A stretch of 64,000 nucleotides of DNA from Flavobacterium sp. GSB-24 (lineage in GTDB: Bacteria > Bacteroidota > Bacteroidia > Flavobacteriales > Flavobacteriaceae), in contig NZ_AP027043.1 of the NCBI RefSeq assembly GCF_027924665.1, forward strand, positions 4,960,001-5,024,000. Direction: 5' to 3'. A program made the translations under genes and the position numbers. Positions 17,716 through 26,560 of the stretch are shown in pieces. Position 1 is the first letter of the stretch, and every line of letters starts with the position of its first letter. Under the pieces are notes generated by a model, which was not told where the DNA came from, ran no database searches, and saw nothing but the letters and a program-made list of their open reading frames with translations.

Positions 17716-18930
17716 ATGAGATTACACAGAAATTTAGTTTATACTACCATCGACTCTTTAAATGCAATTTTCAATGAAGGAGAATATGCAGACAAAGTGG
17801 TAGCAAGAGCATTAAAAAAAGACAAACGTTGGGGAAGTTCTGACAGGAAGTTTGTTGCTGAAACGATATACGAAATTGTTCGTTGGAAAAGATTGTACGC
17901 AGAAATTGCAGATGTTAAGGAACCTTATGACAGAGATAACTTATGGAGGATGTTTGCCGTTTGGGCTGTTCTTCGCGGTTATCCAATTCCTGATTGGAGA
18001 CAATTGGAAGGAACTCCTGAAAGAAAAATAAAAGGTCGTTTTGACGAATTATCTAAAAACAGAGCTCTAAAAGAATCTATTCCAGATTGGATGGACGAAT
18101 TAGGAGTTAAAGAATTGGGTGAAAAAGTGTGGGCAAAAGAAATTGCCGCACAAAATCAGCCGGCAAAAGTTATCCTTAGAACCAATACTTTAAAAGGTAC
18201 TAAAGAAAACCTTAGAAATACTTTGATGGATTTAAATATTGAAACAGAATATTTAAAAGATCAGCCAGAAGCTTTAGTGTTGAAAGAAAGAGCAAACGTA
18301 TTTTTAACAGATGCTTTTAAACAAGGTCTTTTTGAAGTTCAAGATGCCAATTCACAATTAGTTGCAGGATTTTTGGATGTAAAACCTGGAATGCGTGTTG
18401 TTGATACTTGTGCTGGAGCTGGAGGAAAAACATTGCATATGGCTTCTTTAATGGAAAATAAAGGTCAGTTGATTGCAATGGATTTATACGAAAGCAAATT
18501 AAAACAACTAAAGCTGCGAGCTAAAAGAAACGGCGCTTTTAATATTGAGTACCGTATTATCGACAGCACAAAAGTGATTAAAAAACTACACGAGAAAGCA
18601 GACCGTGTTTTAATTGATGCACCTTGTAGCGGTTTAGGAGTTTTAAAGAGAAATCCAGATTCTAAATGGAAATTACAGCCTGAATTTATTGACAATATTC
18701 GTAAAGTACAGAGTGAAGTTTTAGAAAACTATTCTAAAATTGTAAAACCAGGCGGTAAATTAGTTTACGCAACTTGTTCTATATTACCATCAGAAAATCA
18801 GGAGCAGGTAGAGAAATTCTTAAAAACAGAAATCGGACAACAATTTACTTTTGTTGAAGACCGTAAAATGCTGGCTTCAGAATCTGGTTTTGACGGATTC
18901 TACATGGCACTTTTGGAACGTAAAGCTTAA
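17716..18930 (+). CDS. RsmB/NOP-family RNA (cytosine-5) methyltransferase
   Basis: This 404-aa SAM-dependent methyltransferase probably modifies rRNA (RsmB-like m5C967) or tRNA. A NusB-like helical N-terminal region (1-130) is followed by the Rossmann domain with SAM motif VVDTCAGAGGKTLHMA. Both catalytic cysteines are visible: motif IV DAPCSGLGVLKRNPDSKW and motif VI YATCSILPSENQEQ. Length is a little short for E. coli RsmB (429 aa) but normal for this group. Assignment to RsmB rather than another NOP member is not certain. Confidence 0.88.
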   Translation: MRLHRNLVYTTIDSLNAIFNEGEYADKVVARALKKDKRWGSSDRKFVAETIYEIVRWKRLYAEIADVKEPYDRDNLWRMFAVWAVLRGYPIPDWRQLEGTPERKIKGRFDELSKNRALKESIPDWMDELGVKELGEKVWAKEIAAQNQPAKVILRTNTLKGTKENLRNTLMDLNIETEYLKDQPEALVLKERANVFLTDAFKQGLFEVQDANSQLVAGFLDVKPGMRVVDTCAGAGGKTLHMASLMENKGQLIAMDLYESKLKQLKLRAKRNGAFNIEYRIIDSTKVIKKLHEKADRVLIDAPCSGLGVLKRNPDSKWKLQPEFIDNIRKVQSEVLENYSKIVKPGGKLVYATCSILPSENQEQVEKFLKTEIGQQFTFVEDRKMLASESGFDGFYMALLERKA

Positions 18931-18990
18931 TTTAAATTCCAATATTTTTAAATTCCAAATTCCAATTATTTACGGAATAACTCAATATTT

Positions 18991-19032
18991 AAAATTCCAA
19001 ATTCCAATCTTAAACTTGGAATTTGGAATTTT
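18991..19032. terminator. Perfect 17-bp palindrome, dispersed GGAATTTGGAATTT-type repeat
   Basis: AAAATTCCAAATTCCAA (18991-19007) pairs perfectly with TTGGAATTTGGAATTTT (19016-19032). It lies between convergent genes and resembles a bidirectional terminator. Further single copies of the AATTCCAA core occur at about 18930-18966 and 19110-19137. The same core recurs near 24190-24370 and 54317-54375. Confidence 0.8.
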
Positions 19033-19140
19033 TTAATTTCTGATATTGGTACTTCGTTATCTAATTTTGACAAAGTTTAAAACTTGACAAAATTCTAAAC
19101 TCAAAGTATTGGAATTTGGAATTTTTAATTTGGAATTTCT

Positions 19141-20184
19141 TCAAGATTGCAAGGTCGGCTTTCGCAGTAACTTTCCGTTTTCGTTTTCTTTAAATTTTGA
19201 AACAAACACAATTTCTTTCGGTTTTTCATATTTTCCCAAAACATCAAAGAAATCGGCTGGAAAGTCTTGCTTTTCACCTTCAATAACCAAAACTAATTTT
19301 TCTCCTAAAACAGTATCAGGAAGTCCAGTTACAAAAAATCGGTTACTTATCTTGCCTATCAATTTGGCTTCAATCTGTTCTGGAATCAGCTTCACTCCTC
19401 CACTATTAATTACATTATCAATTCTTCCTAGAAAAATAAATTGCTGTTCATTTACCAATTCTACCAGATCATTAGTCACAATTGGTTCATCAGAAATTGT
19501 AGAAACATTAATTACTAGACATTGACGTTCGTCTTGAGATATTTTTACGTTTGGCAGAATTGAAAAAACAGAATCTCCCAGACGTTTTGCTGCAATATGA
19601 GTAATTGTCTCCGTCATTCCATAAGTTTCATAGATTTCGGTTTTAAGCGGTAAAAGTTGTTCCTCAAGAGAAGAATCCATTTTTGCACCACCGATTATCA
19701 GCTTACGAACTTTTGAGAGTTCTTTTATCGAATTTTGAACCTGAAGCGGAACCATCGCAACAAAATCATAAGTTTTAGAATTTAAAGCCAGCGGATGAAG
19801 ACTTGGCGAAACTACGTCAAGTTCTAATCCTAAAATTAGGCTGCGCACCAACATCATCTTTCCCGCAATAAATTGAGTTGGAAGACACAATAAAGCTTTA
19901 TCTCCCGGTTTTAAATCGAAGAAATCACCAGTTGCTAAGGCAGAATGAATCATTGCCTGTTTTTGCAGTCGAACTAATTTAGGAAGACCAGTAGTTCCTG
20001 AAGTAGTCATTTCGATATATTCTTTTTTATCAAACCAATCCAAAAAGAACTCTCCTATTGATTGTTCGTAAGCATCTCCTTCTTTGATAAAACTATAAGC
20101 GACACGACACAAATCTTTTGCGTTTAAATGATAACCATTTAACTTGAAATAATTGTGAACATTTTTATGGGTTAAATTTGACAT
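19141..20184 (-). CDS. menE: O-succinylbenzoate-CoA ligase-like AMP-binding enzyme
   Basis: This 347-aa ANL-superfamily adenylating enzyme has the P-loop-like TTSGTTGLPKLVRLQK, the ETYGMTETITHIA motif A5, a FLGRIDNVINSGG hinge region and the C-terminal lysine loop NENGKLLRKP. Its small size matches short Bacteroidota MenE proteins that convert o-succinylbenzoate to its CoA ester in menaquinone synthesis. No other men gene is in the window; a CPBP protease gene is 4 bp upstream, so the two are probably co-transcribed. Substrate is inferred from size and family. Confidence 0.8.
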   Translation of the reverse strand: MSNLTHKNVHNYFKLNGYHLNAKDLCRVAYSFIKEGDAYEQSIGEFFLDWFDKKEYIEMTTSGTTGLPKLVRLQKQAMIHSALATGDFFDLKPGDKALLCLPTQFIAGKMMLVRSLILGLELDVVSPSLHPLALNSKTYDFVAMVPLQVQNSIKELSKVRKLIIGGAKMDSSLEEQLLPLKTEIYETYGMTETITHIAAKRLGDSVFSILPNVKISQDERQCLVINVSTISDEPIVTNDLVELVNEQQFIFLGRIDNVINSGGVKLIPEQIEAKLIGKISNRFFVTGLPDTVLGEKLVLVIEGEKQDFPADFFDVLGKYEKPKEIVFVSKFKENENGKLLRKPTLQS

Positions 20185-20188
20185 GATT

Positions 20189-21121
20189 TTAATTTATTAC
20201 TTCAATTTTATTAATATCCCCTGTTAATCTTTCTTTCCAATTTGTCCAGCCGTACTTTTTACTGAAAATAAAAAGCAGAATAGGATAAATAACTACAACA
20301 GGCAAAATAACATCAATTCCTGCTGATGGCTCCGAAAGATCTTTAAATATAGAATGTGTCTGAAAAACCGACCAATCTGAAGTAACCAATAATGCTCCTA
20401 CGAGATTATTAGCAGCATGAAACCCAAGAGCCAGCTCCATGCCTTCATCCATTAAGGTGATAATTCCTAAGAAAAGTCCTGTTCCTATGTAATAGATCAT
20501 TATAACATTTCCCATTTTAGCCACTTCTGGATTTGCCCAATGCATTGATCCAAAAATAACTGAGGTCATAAGCAGCGGAAACCATCTATTTCGAGCCAGA
20601 TTAGCAAATCCCTGCATCAAATATCCACGAAAAACATATTCTTCTGTACTAGTCTGAATAGGAATTAAAATAGAACCCAAAACGACTAAAATCAGAAATG
20701 GAATTAATTTAAAATTCAATACAAACTGTTCTGGTGCTCTTAGATAAACAAATAAAAAACTCAATAAAGAAAAGAATGTCCACAAGAAAAAAGAAAAATA
20801 AATTCGGCTCCAATCTACTTTTGGCCTTGAAGTTGTTACTGACAATAATGTTTGGTGGTGAATATATTTTACAACAAAATAAATTCCAGCAAAAGCAAAA
20901 ATAAACGAGATCATTACCAAAAAAAGCGTTGTATTGGACTCAAACATTTTCATAACTCCTTCATTGGTCGTTGGAAAAGCTTTTTTCTCTGAAAAAGTTT
21001 TATAAAACACCGCGGCCGTAATTGGAATTTGTCCGACGAAAGAAGCTGCAATAATAAAAACAGATCCTACAAGATATTTCCAAAACTTATTTTCAGGTTT
21101 AATTCCTTGCTCTAAAAACAT
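20189..21121 (-). CDS. CPBP-family intramembrane glutamic endopeptidase
   Basis: This 310-aa protein has about eight hydrophobic helices. The Abi/CPBP protease motifs are present: motif 1 TEEYVFRGYLMQGF (EExxxR), motif 2 FGSMHWANP (FxxxH) and motif 3 GFHAANNLVGALL (HxxxN). Such enzymes cleave membrane substrates, are relatives of Rce1, and in some bacteria protect against bacteriocins. It is transcribed with menE (4-bp gap). Substrate unknown. Confidence 0.88.
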   Translation of the reverse strand: MFLEQGIKPENKFWKYLVGSVFIIAASFVGQIPITAAVFYKTFSEKKAFPTTNEGVMKMFESNTTLFLVMISFIFAFAGIYFVVKYIHHQTLLSVTTSRPKVDWSRIYFSFFLWTFFSLLSFLFVYLRAPEQFVLNFKLIPFLILVVLGSILIPIQTSTEEYVFRGYLMQGFANLARNRWFPLLMTSVIFGSMHWANPEVAKMGNVIMIYYIGTGLFLGIITLMDEGMELALGFHAANNLVGALLVTSDWSVFQTHSIFKDLSEPSAGIDVILPVVVIYPILLFIFSKKYGWTNWKERLTGDINKIEVIN

Positions 21122-21236
21122 AAATTTTAAATTTTAAAAAATGAGAATTCAAATTCGATAAGTTAATCTTACTTTTGGTATAGCTAAAATACCTCTTTTT
21201 TATTTTACGAATATTGAAACGTTTAAATATAACAAA

Positions 21237-21581
21237 ATGATACAAATCTACCACAATCCGAGATGTGGAAAATCACGAAACTGCCTTGCTTTTCTAGAAC
21301 AATCCAATCAAGAATTCGAAATTATACCTTATTTAACACAAACTCCATCTTTTGATGAACTTAAAACTTTGCTGAAACAGCTTAATCTTGAGCCTATTCA
21401 ATTAATTAGAACTAAGGAAAAAATCTGGATCGAAAATTTTAAAGGCAAAACTTTAAGCGATGATCAAATTATTAACGCGATGGTAGAAAATCCAATTTTG
21501 ATAGAAAGACCAATTGTTGTGAAAGATGGAAAAGCTATTATTGGCAGGGATCCAGAACTAGTAGCTTCTTTTTTAGATTGA
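21237..21581 (+). CDS. arsC: ArsC-family arsenate reductase (glutaredoxin-type)
   Basis: This 114-aa thioredoxin-fold protein is the usual ArsC length. The catalytic Cys10 sits in HNPRCGKSRNCL, and basic residues in IRTKEKIW and ERPIVVKDGKAIIGRDPE match the anion-binding arginines of ArsC. No arsR or arsB is adjacent, so a general ArsC/YffB-like reductase remains possible. Confidence 0.85.
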   Translation: MIQIYHNPRCGKSRNCLAFLEQSNQEFEIIPYLTQTPSFDELKTLLKQLNLEPIQLIRTKEKIWIENFKGKTLSDDQIINAMVENPILIERPIVVKDGKAIIGRDPELVASFLD

Positions 21582-21635
21582 TTCTAAAATACCTTATTAA
21601 CATTTTTTTGTGAGTTCTTGCTTTAAACCAAAAAC

Positions 21636-21643
21636 TACATTTG
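21636..21643 (+). promoter_or_regulatory. Bacteroidota -7 promoter box
   Basis: TACATTTG lies 31 bp before the chosen ATG at 21674. It overlaps the extreme 5' end of the longer reading frame at 21641, which argues for the downstream start. Confidence 0.5.
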
Positions 21644-21673
21644 CCGTCTAAAGAGAAAAAGAAACCAAAAAAA

Positions 21674-24166
21674 ATGAAAAAAATCAAATTTGCCGTATTA
21701 CTTGTATTCTTACTTACAAGTTTTTACAATTACTCTCAGCAAGGTCCGGGTGGCAAAAACAAAGTTAAAGTCACAGGAAAAGTTTATGAAAAAGTAAGCA
21801 AACAACCTTTGGAGTATGCTACAATTTCTATTACTGCCCCAAATGACACTAAAGTTATTGCTGGTGGTATTACAAATCCAAAAGGAGAATTTGAGGTTGC
21901 TGTTGCGCCTGGAACTTACGACATAAAAGTTGAATTTATTTCTTTTAAATCAACAGAGATCAAGCAAAAGAGTATTCAAGACGACACAAATTTGGGCGTA
22001 GTAAATTTATCTGAAGATGCTGCACAATTAAATGAAGTTGTAGTTCGTGCAGAAAAATCATCTGTAGAAATAAAATTAGATAAAAAAGTCTACAACGTTG
22101 GTCAAGATATGATTGTAAAAGGTGGAAGTGTAAGTGATGTTTTAGACAATGTTCCATCTGTTTCTGTTGATACAGAAGGAAATGTAAGTTTAAGAGGAAG
22201 CGACAACATTCGTATTTTAATTGACGGAAGACCTTCTCAAGCTATAAATATGGCAGAAGCCCTAAGACAGCTTCCTGCTGATGCAATTGATAAAGTTGAA
22301 GTAATCACTAATCCATCAGCGCGTTATGATGCCGAAGGCGGATCTGGAATTATCAATATTATTCTTAAAAAAGGGAAAAATCAAGGTTTTAACGGAACTT
22401 TAATTGCTTCTACAGGTTTACCAGAAACTTATGGTTTAAGTGCCAATGTGAATTATAAAACTGAAAAACTAAACTACTTCACAACTGCGGGGTACAACTA
22501 CAGAACAAACGAAGGAGCTGGTAAAACAAATTCAGAATACCTTAATCCAGACGGAACAACAAAAAGTTTCTTGGATGAAGATCGTGATACTAAACGTACC
22601 CGAAACGGATTTAACGGAAGAGCTGGATTTGAATGGACAGTTACTCCAACGACTTTCTGGACAAACGCCATTAATTATCAAAAGAACACTGGTGACGATC
22701 GAGATTTGATTAATTATTATAATTATGATGCCGGCCGTAATTTTACAGGAACAACTTACCGTTTAAACAACGCAGATACTGGGAGCGAAAATATTGAATT
22801 TACTTCAAACTTAATTAAAAATTTTAACGATAAAGGACACAAACTTACTGCAGATCTTTCTGTTTCAAGAAATACAGATGACAGTAATAGTACTATTACT
22901 GATTCACCAAATTTTGACACGACATTAAACAACCAAGTACAAAAACAAGTTTTATTTCAGGCAGATTATGTATTGCCATTAGGCGAAGGCAGTCAATTTG
23001 AAGCAGGTTATAAAGGAAGTTTTGGCGATTTGAACAACGTTTATGATGTTACAAATGGTACAGTTCCAAATCCTAATTTATCAAACACATTAGAGTATAA
23101 AGAAAACATTAATGCCCTTTATACGCAATATGGTTTCAAAGTAAATAAATTCTCTTATTTATTTGGTCTAAGATGGGAAGACACTAATATCGAGGTTAAC
23201 TTATTAGATAACAGCGATTTTAACACTAAAAAATACAACAATTTATTTCCAAGTGCTTTTGTTAGTTACGAAATTTCAGACCAAAGTAATTTCTCTGCAA
23301 GTTACAGCAAACGTTTATCCAGACCAAGAGGACGTTTTATGAATCCAGCTGTAAATTACGCAAGTAACATTAACATATTTCAAGGAAATCCAGATTTAGA
23401 TCCTTCTTTAACAGATAAATATGACATAGGTTATATCAAAAGATGGGATAAAGTAACATTTAACACCTCAGCGTATTTTGAAAGCACAAAAGACGTTTTT
23501 AGTTTTGTAAGATCTCCTACTGGTGACGTTGTAACTCCTGACGGTGAAGTGGTAACCCCTGCGCCAGGTGAAACGGTTATTGGTACTCCAGTAATTAAAA
23601 GTTCTCCTATCAACTTAGGAAGAGAACAAAAATTTGGTTTCGAATTTACATTTAATTATACTCCATTCAAATGGTGGAAATTAAACAGTAATTTCAACTT
23701 TTTCAACGTAAAAACAACTGGAGAAAACAGTTATACCGATACACAAGGAAACGAAATTGTTCAAAATTTAGACAATCAGGCTAATTCTTGGTTTGCAAGA
23801 ATCAACTCTAAAGTAACGCTTCCATACAAAATTGACTGGCAATTGACAGCTATGTACAATGGCGAACAAAAAACAGCTCAAGGTAAAAATTTGGGAATGT
23901 TCGGAATGAATACTGCTCTAAGCAAAGATGTATTAAAAGACAAAGCTACAATTGCATTCAATATCAGCGACATCTTTAATTCTAGAAAAATGAGATCTTA
24001 TACGTATTTGGACAATGTAAATTCATACAGCGAATTCCAATTTCGTAAACGTCAATTTAATTTGTCATTCACTTACCGTTTCAACAAAGCAAAAGGTGAA
24101 AGAGATAAAAATATACCAAAAAACAATGAAGGCGGCGGAGAAGGCGGTGGAGAATTCCCAGGATAA
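21674..24166 (+). CDS. Outer-membrane beta-barrel protein (TonB-dependent-receptor-like, CarboxypepD_reg + OMP_b-brl)
   Basis: The ATG at 21674 gives a normal signal peptide (MKKIKFAVLLVFLLTSFYNY) and is preferred over 21641; the product is 830 aa. Domains in order: carboxypeptidase-regulatory-like beta sandwich (about 30-115, KVTGKVYEKVSKQPLEYAT), plug domain (about 120-230, DNVPSVSVDTEGNVSLRGS) and a large beta-barrel of the OMP_b-brl_3 type. A Gly-rich tail (EGGGEGGGEFPG) follows the expected barrel terminus. It may import or sense a ligand; the substrate is unknown and no SusD partner is adjacent. Confidence 0.85.
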   Translation: MKKIKFAVLLVFLLTSFYNYSQQGPGGKNKVKVTGKVYEKVSKQPLEYATISITAPNDTKVIAGGITNPKGEFEVAVAPGTYDIKVEFISFKSTEIKQKSIQDDTNLGVVNLSEDAAQLNEVVVRAEKSSVEIKLDKKVYNVGQDMIVKGGSVSDVLDNVPSVSVDTEGNVSLRGSDNIRILIDGRPSQAINMAEALRQLPADAIDKVEVITNPSARYDAEGGSGIINIILKKGKNQGFNGTLIASTGLPETYGLSANVNYKTEKLNYFTTAGYNYRTNEGAGKTNSEYLNPDGTTKSFLDEDRDTKRTRNGFNGRAGFEWTVTPTTFWTNAINYQKNTGDDRDLINYYNYDAGRNFTGTTYRLNNADTGSENIEFTSNLIKNFNDKGHKLTADLSVSRNTDDSNSTITDSPNFDTTLNNQVQKQVLFQADYVLPLGEGSQFEAGYKGSFGDLNNVYDVTNGTVPNPNLSNTLEYKENINALYTQYGFKVNKFSYLFGLRWEDTNIEVNLLDNSDFNTKKYNNLFPSAFVSYEISDQSNFSASYSKRLSRPRGRFMNPAVNYASNINIFQGNPDLDPSLTDKYDIGYIKRWDKVTFNTSAYFESTKDVFSFVRSPTGDVVTPDGEVVTPAPGETVIGTPVIKSSPINLGREQKFGFEFTFNYTPFKWWKLNSNFNFFNVKTTGENSYTDTQGNEIVQNLDNQANSWFARINSKVTLPYKIDWQLTAMYNGEQKTAQGKNLGMFGMNTALSKDVLKDKATIAFNISDIFNSRKMRSYTYLDNVNSYSEFQFRKRQFNLSFTYRFNKAKGERDKNIPKNNEGGGEGGGEFPG

Positions 24167-24189
24167 CATCAGTTAAATTTCAATTCCTG

Positions 24190-24370
24190 AAATTCCAAAT
24201 TCCAATCTCTTTGAGATAAATTATAATACAAAAAATCCCAAATTCCAATTTATAAGATTGGGATTTGGGATTTTTTGTATTTAACCTTTTATATTTTGGA
24301 ATTTAGAATTTCAAGAATTGGAATTTTCCAAATGAAATTGGAATTTGGATTTTTTAGTATTGGAATTTAT
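24190..24370. repeat. Cluster of AATTCCAA / GGAATTTGG palindromic repeats with a 23-bp stem
   Basis: 24227-24249 pairs with 24257-24279 in a 23-bp stem with one G-U pair (core ATCCCAAATTCCAAT). Several more GGAATTT half-units follow to 24370. The hairpin ends in a T-run, so it is a likely terminator for the outer-membrane receptor gene and a member of the dispersed family at 18991 and 54317. Confidence 0.75.
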
Positions 24371-24388
24371 TTTTTTGTGCAGCAAAAA

Positions 24389-24412
24389 AAAAGAACCCAA
24401 AAGGGTTCTTTT
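24389..24412. terminator. Intrinsic terminator of the 59-aa membrane protein gene
   Basis: A 10-bp perfect stem, AAAAGAACCC (24389-24398) with GGGTTCTTTT (24403-24412) and loop AAAA. On the minus strand a long U-run follows. Confidence 0.8.
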
Positions 24413-24426
24413 CTTATGACATCAAT

Positions 24427-24606
24427 CTAGTATTTAATAGATTGTTCTTCTTGTCTTTTTTTAGCTCTCTTTTCTTTGAACATTTCCCAGCTTGCTCCCG
24501 TAACCCAATAAGATACGAAACCAACTAAGAAAAACATTAACCAAAACCCTATAGTTAGTATGGTTAAGAAAAGTAAAAAGCCTAAGTACTGTGAAAATTC
24601 AAACAT
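24427..24606 (-). CDS. Small membrane protein, 59 aa
   Basis: Read directly from the sequence: an ATG at 24606 opens 59 codons to a TAG at 24427-24429. The product starts MFEFSQYLGFLLFLTIL, has one or two hydrophobic helices (about residues 7-36), then WVTGASWEMFKEKRAKKRQ, a basic tail. A perfect terminator lies 15 bp beyond the stop, which supports a real gene. Function unknown; topology suggests a single hairpin in the inner membrane with a cytoplasmic basic tail. Confidence 0.75.
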   Translation of the reverse strand: MFEFSQYLGFLLFLTILTIGFWLMFFLVGFVSYWVTGASWEMFKEKRAKKRQEEQSIKY

Positions 24607-24787
24607 GTTTTCCGGAATTTTTGAATGTTACGACAAATGTAGGGTATATATTTTTTCTCAGCAATAAAATCTAAATCAATTTTCGTTAAATAACATTTAT
24701 CCGTATATTTATACTCATTTTAAATAAGCTTTTTTTTGAACGTGAAACCTTTTAAATAAAGAGTTCATTTCAAATAATAATAATTTT

Positions 24788-24880
24788 CAGGAGCTCTTTC
24801 CTGCTGTCCGCTGTATCTTTTTGTTTTTAAAGAAAAAACAAAAAGGATGCCGCTTCCATCAGGGCTAAGGCACTCGTTTT
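24788..24880 (+). ncRNA. Structured intergenic element, possibly a Flavo-1-like RNA
   Basis: In this otherwise empty 339-bp region lies a compact GC-richer block. A long stem, TATCTTTTTGTTTTT with AAAAACAAAAAGGATG (about 24814-24849, one bulged G), is flanked by CCTGCTGTCCGCTG on the left and CCGCTTCCATCAGGGCTAAGG on the right. The outer CCTG can pair with CAGG and AGC with GCT to close the element. The sequence looks like one I associate with flavobacterial intergenic RNAs (Flavo-1 motif), but this could not be searched. It ends about 65 bp before fumC. Confidence 0.45.
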
Positions 24881-24945
24881 CAAAAGAAGTTTCAATTTTA
24901 CAAATAACATTTCACATTTTCAAATAACATTTTACAAACAAAAAA

Positions 24946-26331
24946 ATGAAATACAGAATAGAAAAAGACACCATGGGCGAAGTTCAAGTCCCAGCCGATA
25001 AATATTGGGGTGCACAAACAGAACGTTCTAGAAATAATTTTAAAATCGGACCATCGGCTTCAATGCCAAAGGAAATCATAGAAGGTTTTGCTTATCTAAA
25101 AAAAGCTGCAGCATATGCAAATTATGATTTAGGTGTTCTACCAATAGAAAAAAGAGATGCTATTGCTGCTGTCTGCGACGAAATCTTAGCTGGGCAACTT
25201 GATGACCAGTTTCCGCTTGTAATCTGGCAGACTGGTTCTGGTACACAAAGCAACATGAACGTTAATGAAGTAATTGCAAATCGCGCACAGGTTCTTAAAG
25301 GTTTTGAAATTGGCGAAGGCGAACAATTCATAAAAGCTAACGACGATGTAAATAAATCACAATCATCAAACGATACTTTCCCAACCGGAATGCATATCGC
25401 AGCCTATAAAATGGTTGTAGAAACAACCATTCCTGGAGTAGAAAAACTGCATGCTACTTTAGCTAAAAAAGCAGCAGAATTTGCAGATGTTGTAAAAATT
25501 GGCCGTACACACTTAATGGATGCAACACCTTTAACATTAGGCCAGGAAATTTCTGGTTACGCCGCGCAATTAGCTTTTGGTTTAAAGGCTCTTAAAAATA
25601 CTTTATCGCACTTATCTGAAATCGCATTGGGCGGAACTGCGGTTGGAACAGGACTAAACACACCAAAAGGCTACGATGTAAAAGTAGCTGAATATATTGC
25701 AAAATTTACGAATCATCCGTTTGTAACAGCGGAAAATAAATTTGAAGCTCTTGCTGCACACGATGCAATTGTTGAAACTCACGGCGCTTTAAAACAATTA
25801 GCCGTTTCTTTAAATAAAATTGCGAATGATATTAGAATGTTAGCTTCAGGGCCAAGATCTGGAATTGGCGAAATTCACATTCCTGAAAACGAACCAGGAT
25901 CTTCTATTATGCCTGGAAAAGTAAATCCTACGCAATGTGAAGCTCTTACAATGGTTTGCGCACAAGTTATCGGAAACGATATGGCAATTGCCGTTGGAGG
26001 AATGCAGGGGCATTATGAATTGAACGTTTTCAAACCTGTTATGGCAGCTAACTTTTTACAATCGGCACAATTATTAGGAGACGCTTGTGTTTCTTTTGAT
26101 GAACATTGTGCGCAAGGTATCGAACCGAATCACAAACGCATTAAAGAATTAGTAGACAATTCATTGATGCTGGTTACAGCTTTAAATACTAAAATTGGTT
26201 ACTACAAAGCTGCCGAAATCGCACAAACCGCACACAAAAACGGAACTACTCTAAAAGATGAAGCAGTTCGTTTAGGCTACGTAACTCCAGAAGATTTTGA
26301 TGCTTGGGTGAAACCTGAGGAGATGGTTTAA
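24946..26331 (+). CDS. fumC: Fumarate hydratase, class II
   Basis: This 461-aa cytoplasmic TCA-cycle enzyme hydrates fumarate to malate. The fumarase/aspartase signature [13 protein letters not shown] is present with the catalytic serine, as are [14 protein letters not shown] and [16 protein letters not shown] around the catalytic histidine. Length is typical of FumC (about 460-467). It is preceded by a structured element and two 20-bp direct repeats, and followed after five bases by the heptanucleotide array. Confidence 0.96.
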   Translation: MKYRIEKDTMGEVQVPADKYWGAQTERSRNNFKIGPSASMPKEIIEGFAYLKKAAAYANYDLGVLPIEKRDAIAAVCDEILAGQLDDQFPLVIWQTGSGTQSNMNVNEVIANRAQVLKGFEIGEGEQFIKANDDVNKSQSSNDTFPTGMHIAAYKMVVETTIPGVEKLHATLAKKAAEFADVVKIGRTHLMDATPLTLGQEISGYAAQLAFGLKALKNTLSHLSEIALGGTAVGTGLNTPKGYDVKVAEYIAKFTNHPFVTAENKFEALAAHDAIVETHGALKQLAVSLNKIANDIRMLASGPRSGIGEIHIPENEPGSSIMPGKVNPTQCEALTMVCAQVIGNDMAIAVGGMQGHYELNVFKPVMAANFLQSAQLLGDACVSFDEHCAQGIEPNHKRIKELVDNSLMLVTALNTKIGYYKAAEIAQTAHKNGTTLKDEAVRLGYVTPEDFDAWVKPEEMV

Positions 26332-26335
26332 ATTT

Positions 26336-26447
26336 TTGATGGTTGATGGTTGATGGTTGATGGTTGATGGTTGATGGTTGATGGTTGATGGTTGATGGTT
26401 GATGGTTGATGGTTGATGGTTGATGGTTGATGGTTGATGGTTGATGG
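26336..26447 (+). repeat. Tandem array of 16 perfect TTGATGG heptamers
   Basis: 112 bp made of exactly 16 identical copies of the 7-mer TTGATGG begin 5 bp after the fumC stop codon. No copy is degenerate, which suggests recent expansion by slippage. The array contains no protein coding frame. Confidence 0.98.
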
Positions 26448-26459
26448 TAACTATTATAA

Positions 26460-26494
26460 AAAAAAGGATTTCTCAGATTGAGAAATCCTTTTTT
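26460..26494. terminator. Intrinsic terminator between fumC and the dehydrogenase gene
   Basis: A 16-bp perfect stem, AAAAAAGGATTTCTCA (26460-26475) and TGAGAAATCCTTTTTT (26479-26494), with a GAT loop and T-runs on both strands. It can serve both convergent genes. Confidence 0.85.
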
Positions 26495-26508
26495 TTATAA
26501 CCTTTTAT

Positions 26509-26557
26509 AATTCACAATTAACCATTAATCATTCACAATTCACAATTCACAATTAAA
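26509..26557. repeat. Short CACAATT-type repeats
   Basis: Repeated units of the form ATTCACAATT, with an inserted AACCATTAATC, lie just beyond the terminator. They resemble the ATTCATAATT units at 51421-51508 and look like a low-complexity intergenic repeat. Confidence 0.6.
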
Positions 26558-26560
26558 AAA

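Noticed and set aside
26336..26447. CRISPR array at the heptamer repeat
   Set aside because: The 7-bp units are directly contiguous with no spacers and no cas genes nearby; it is a simple tandem repeat.
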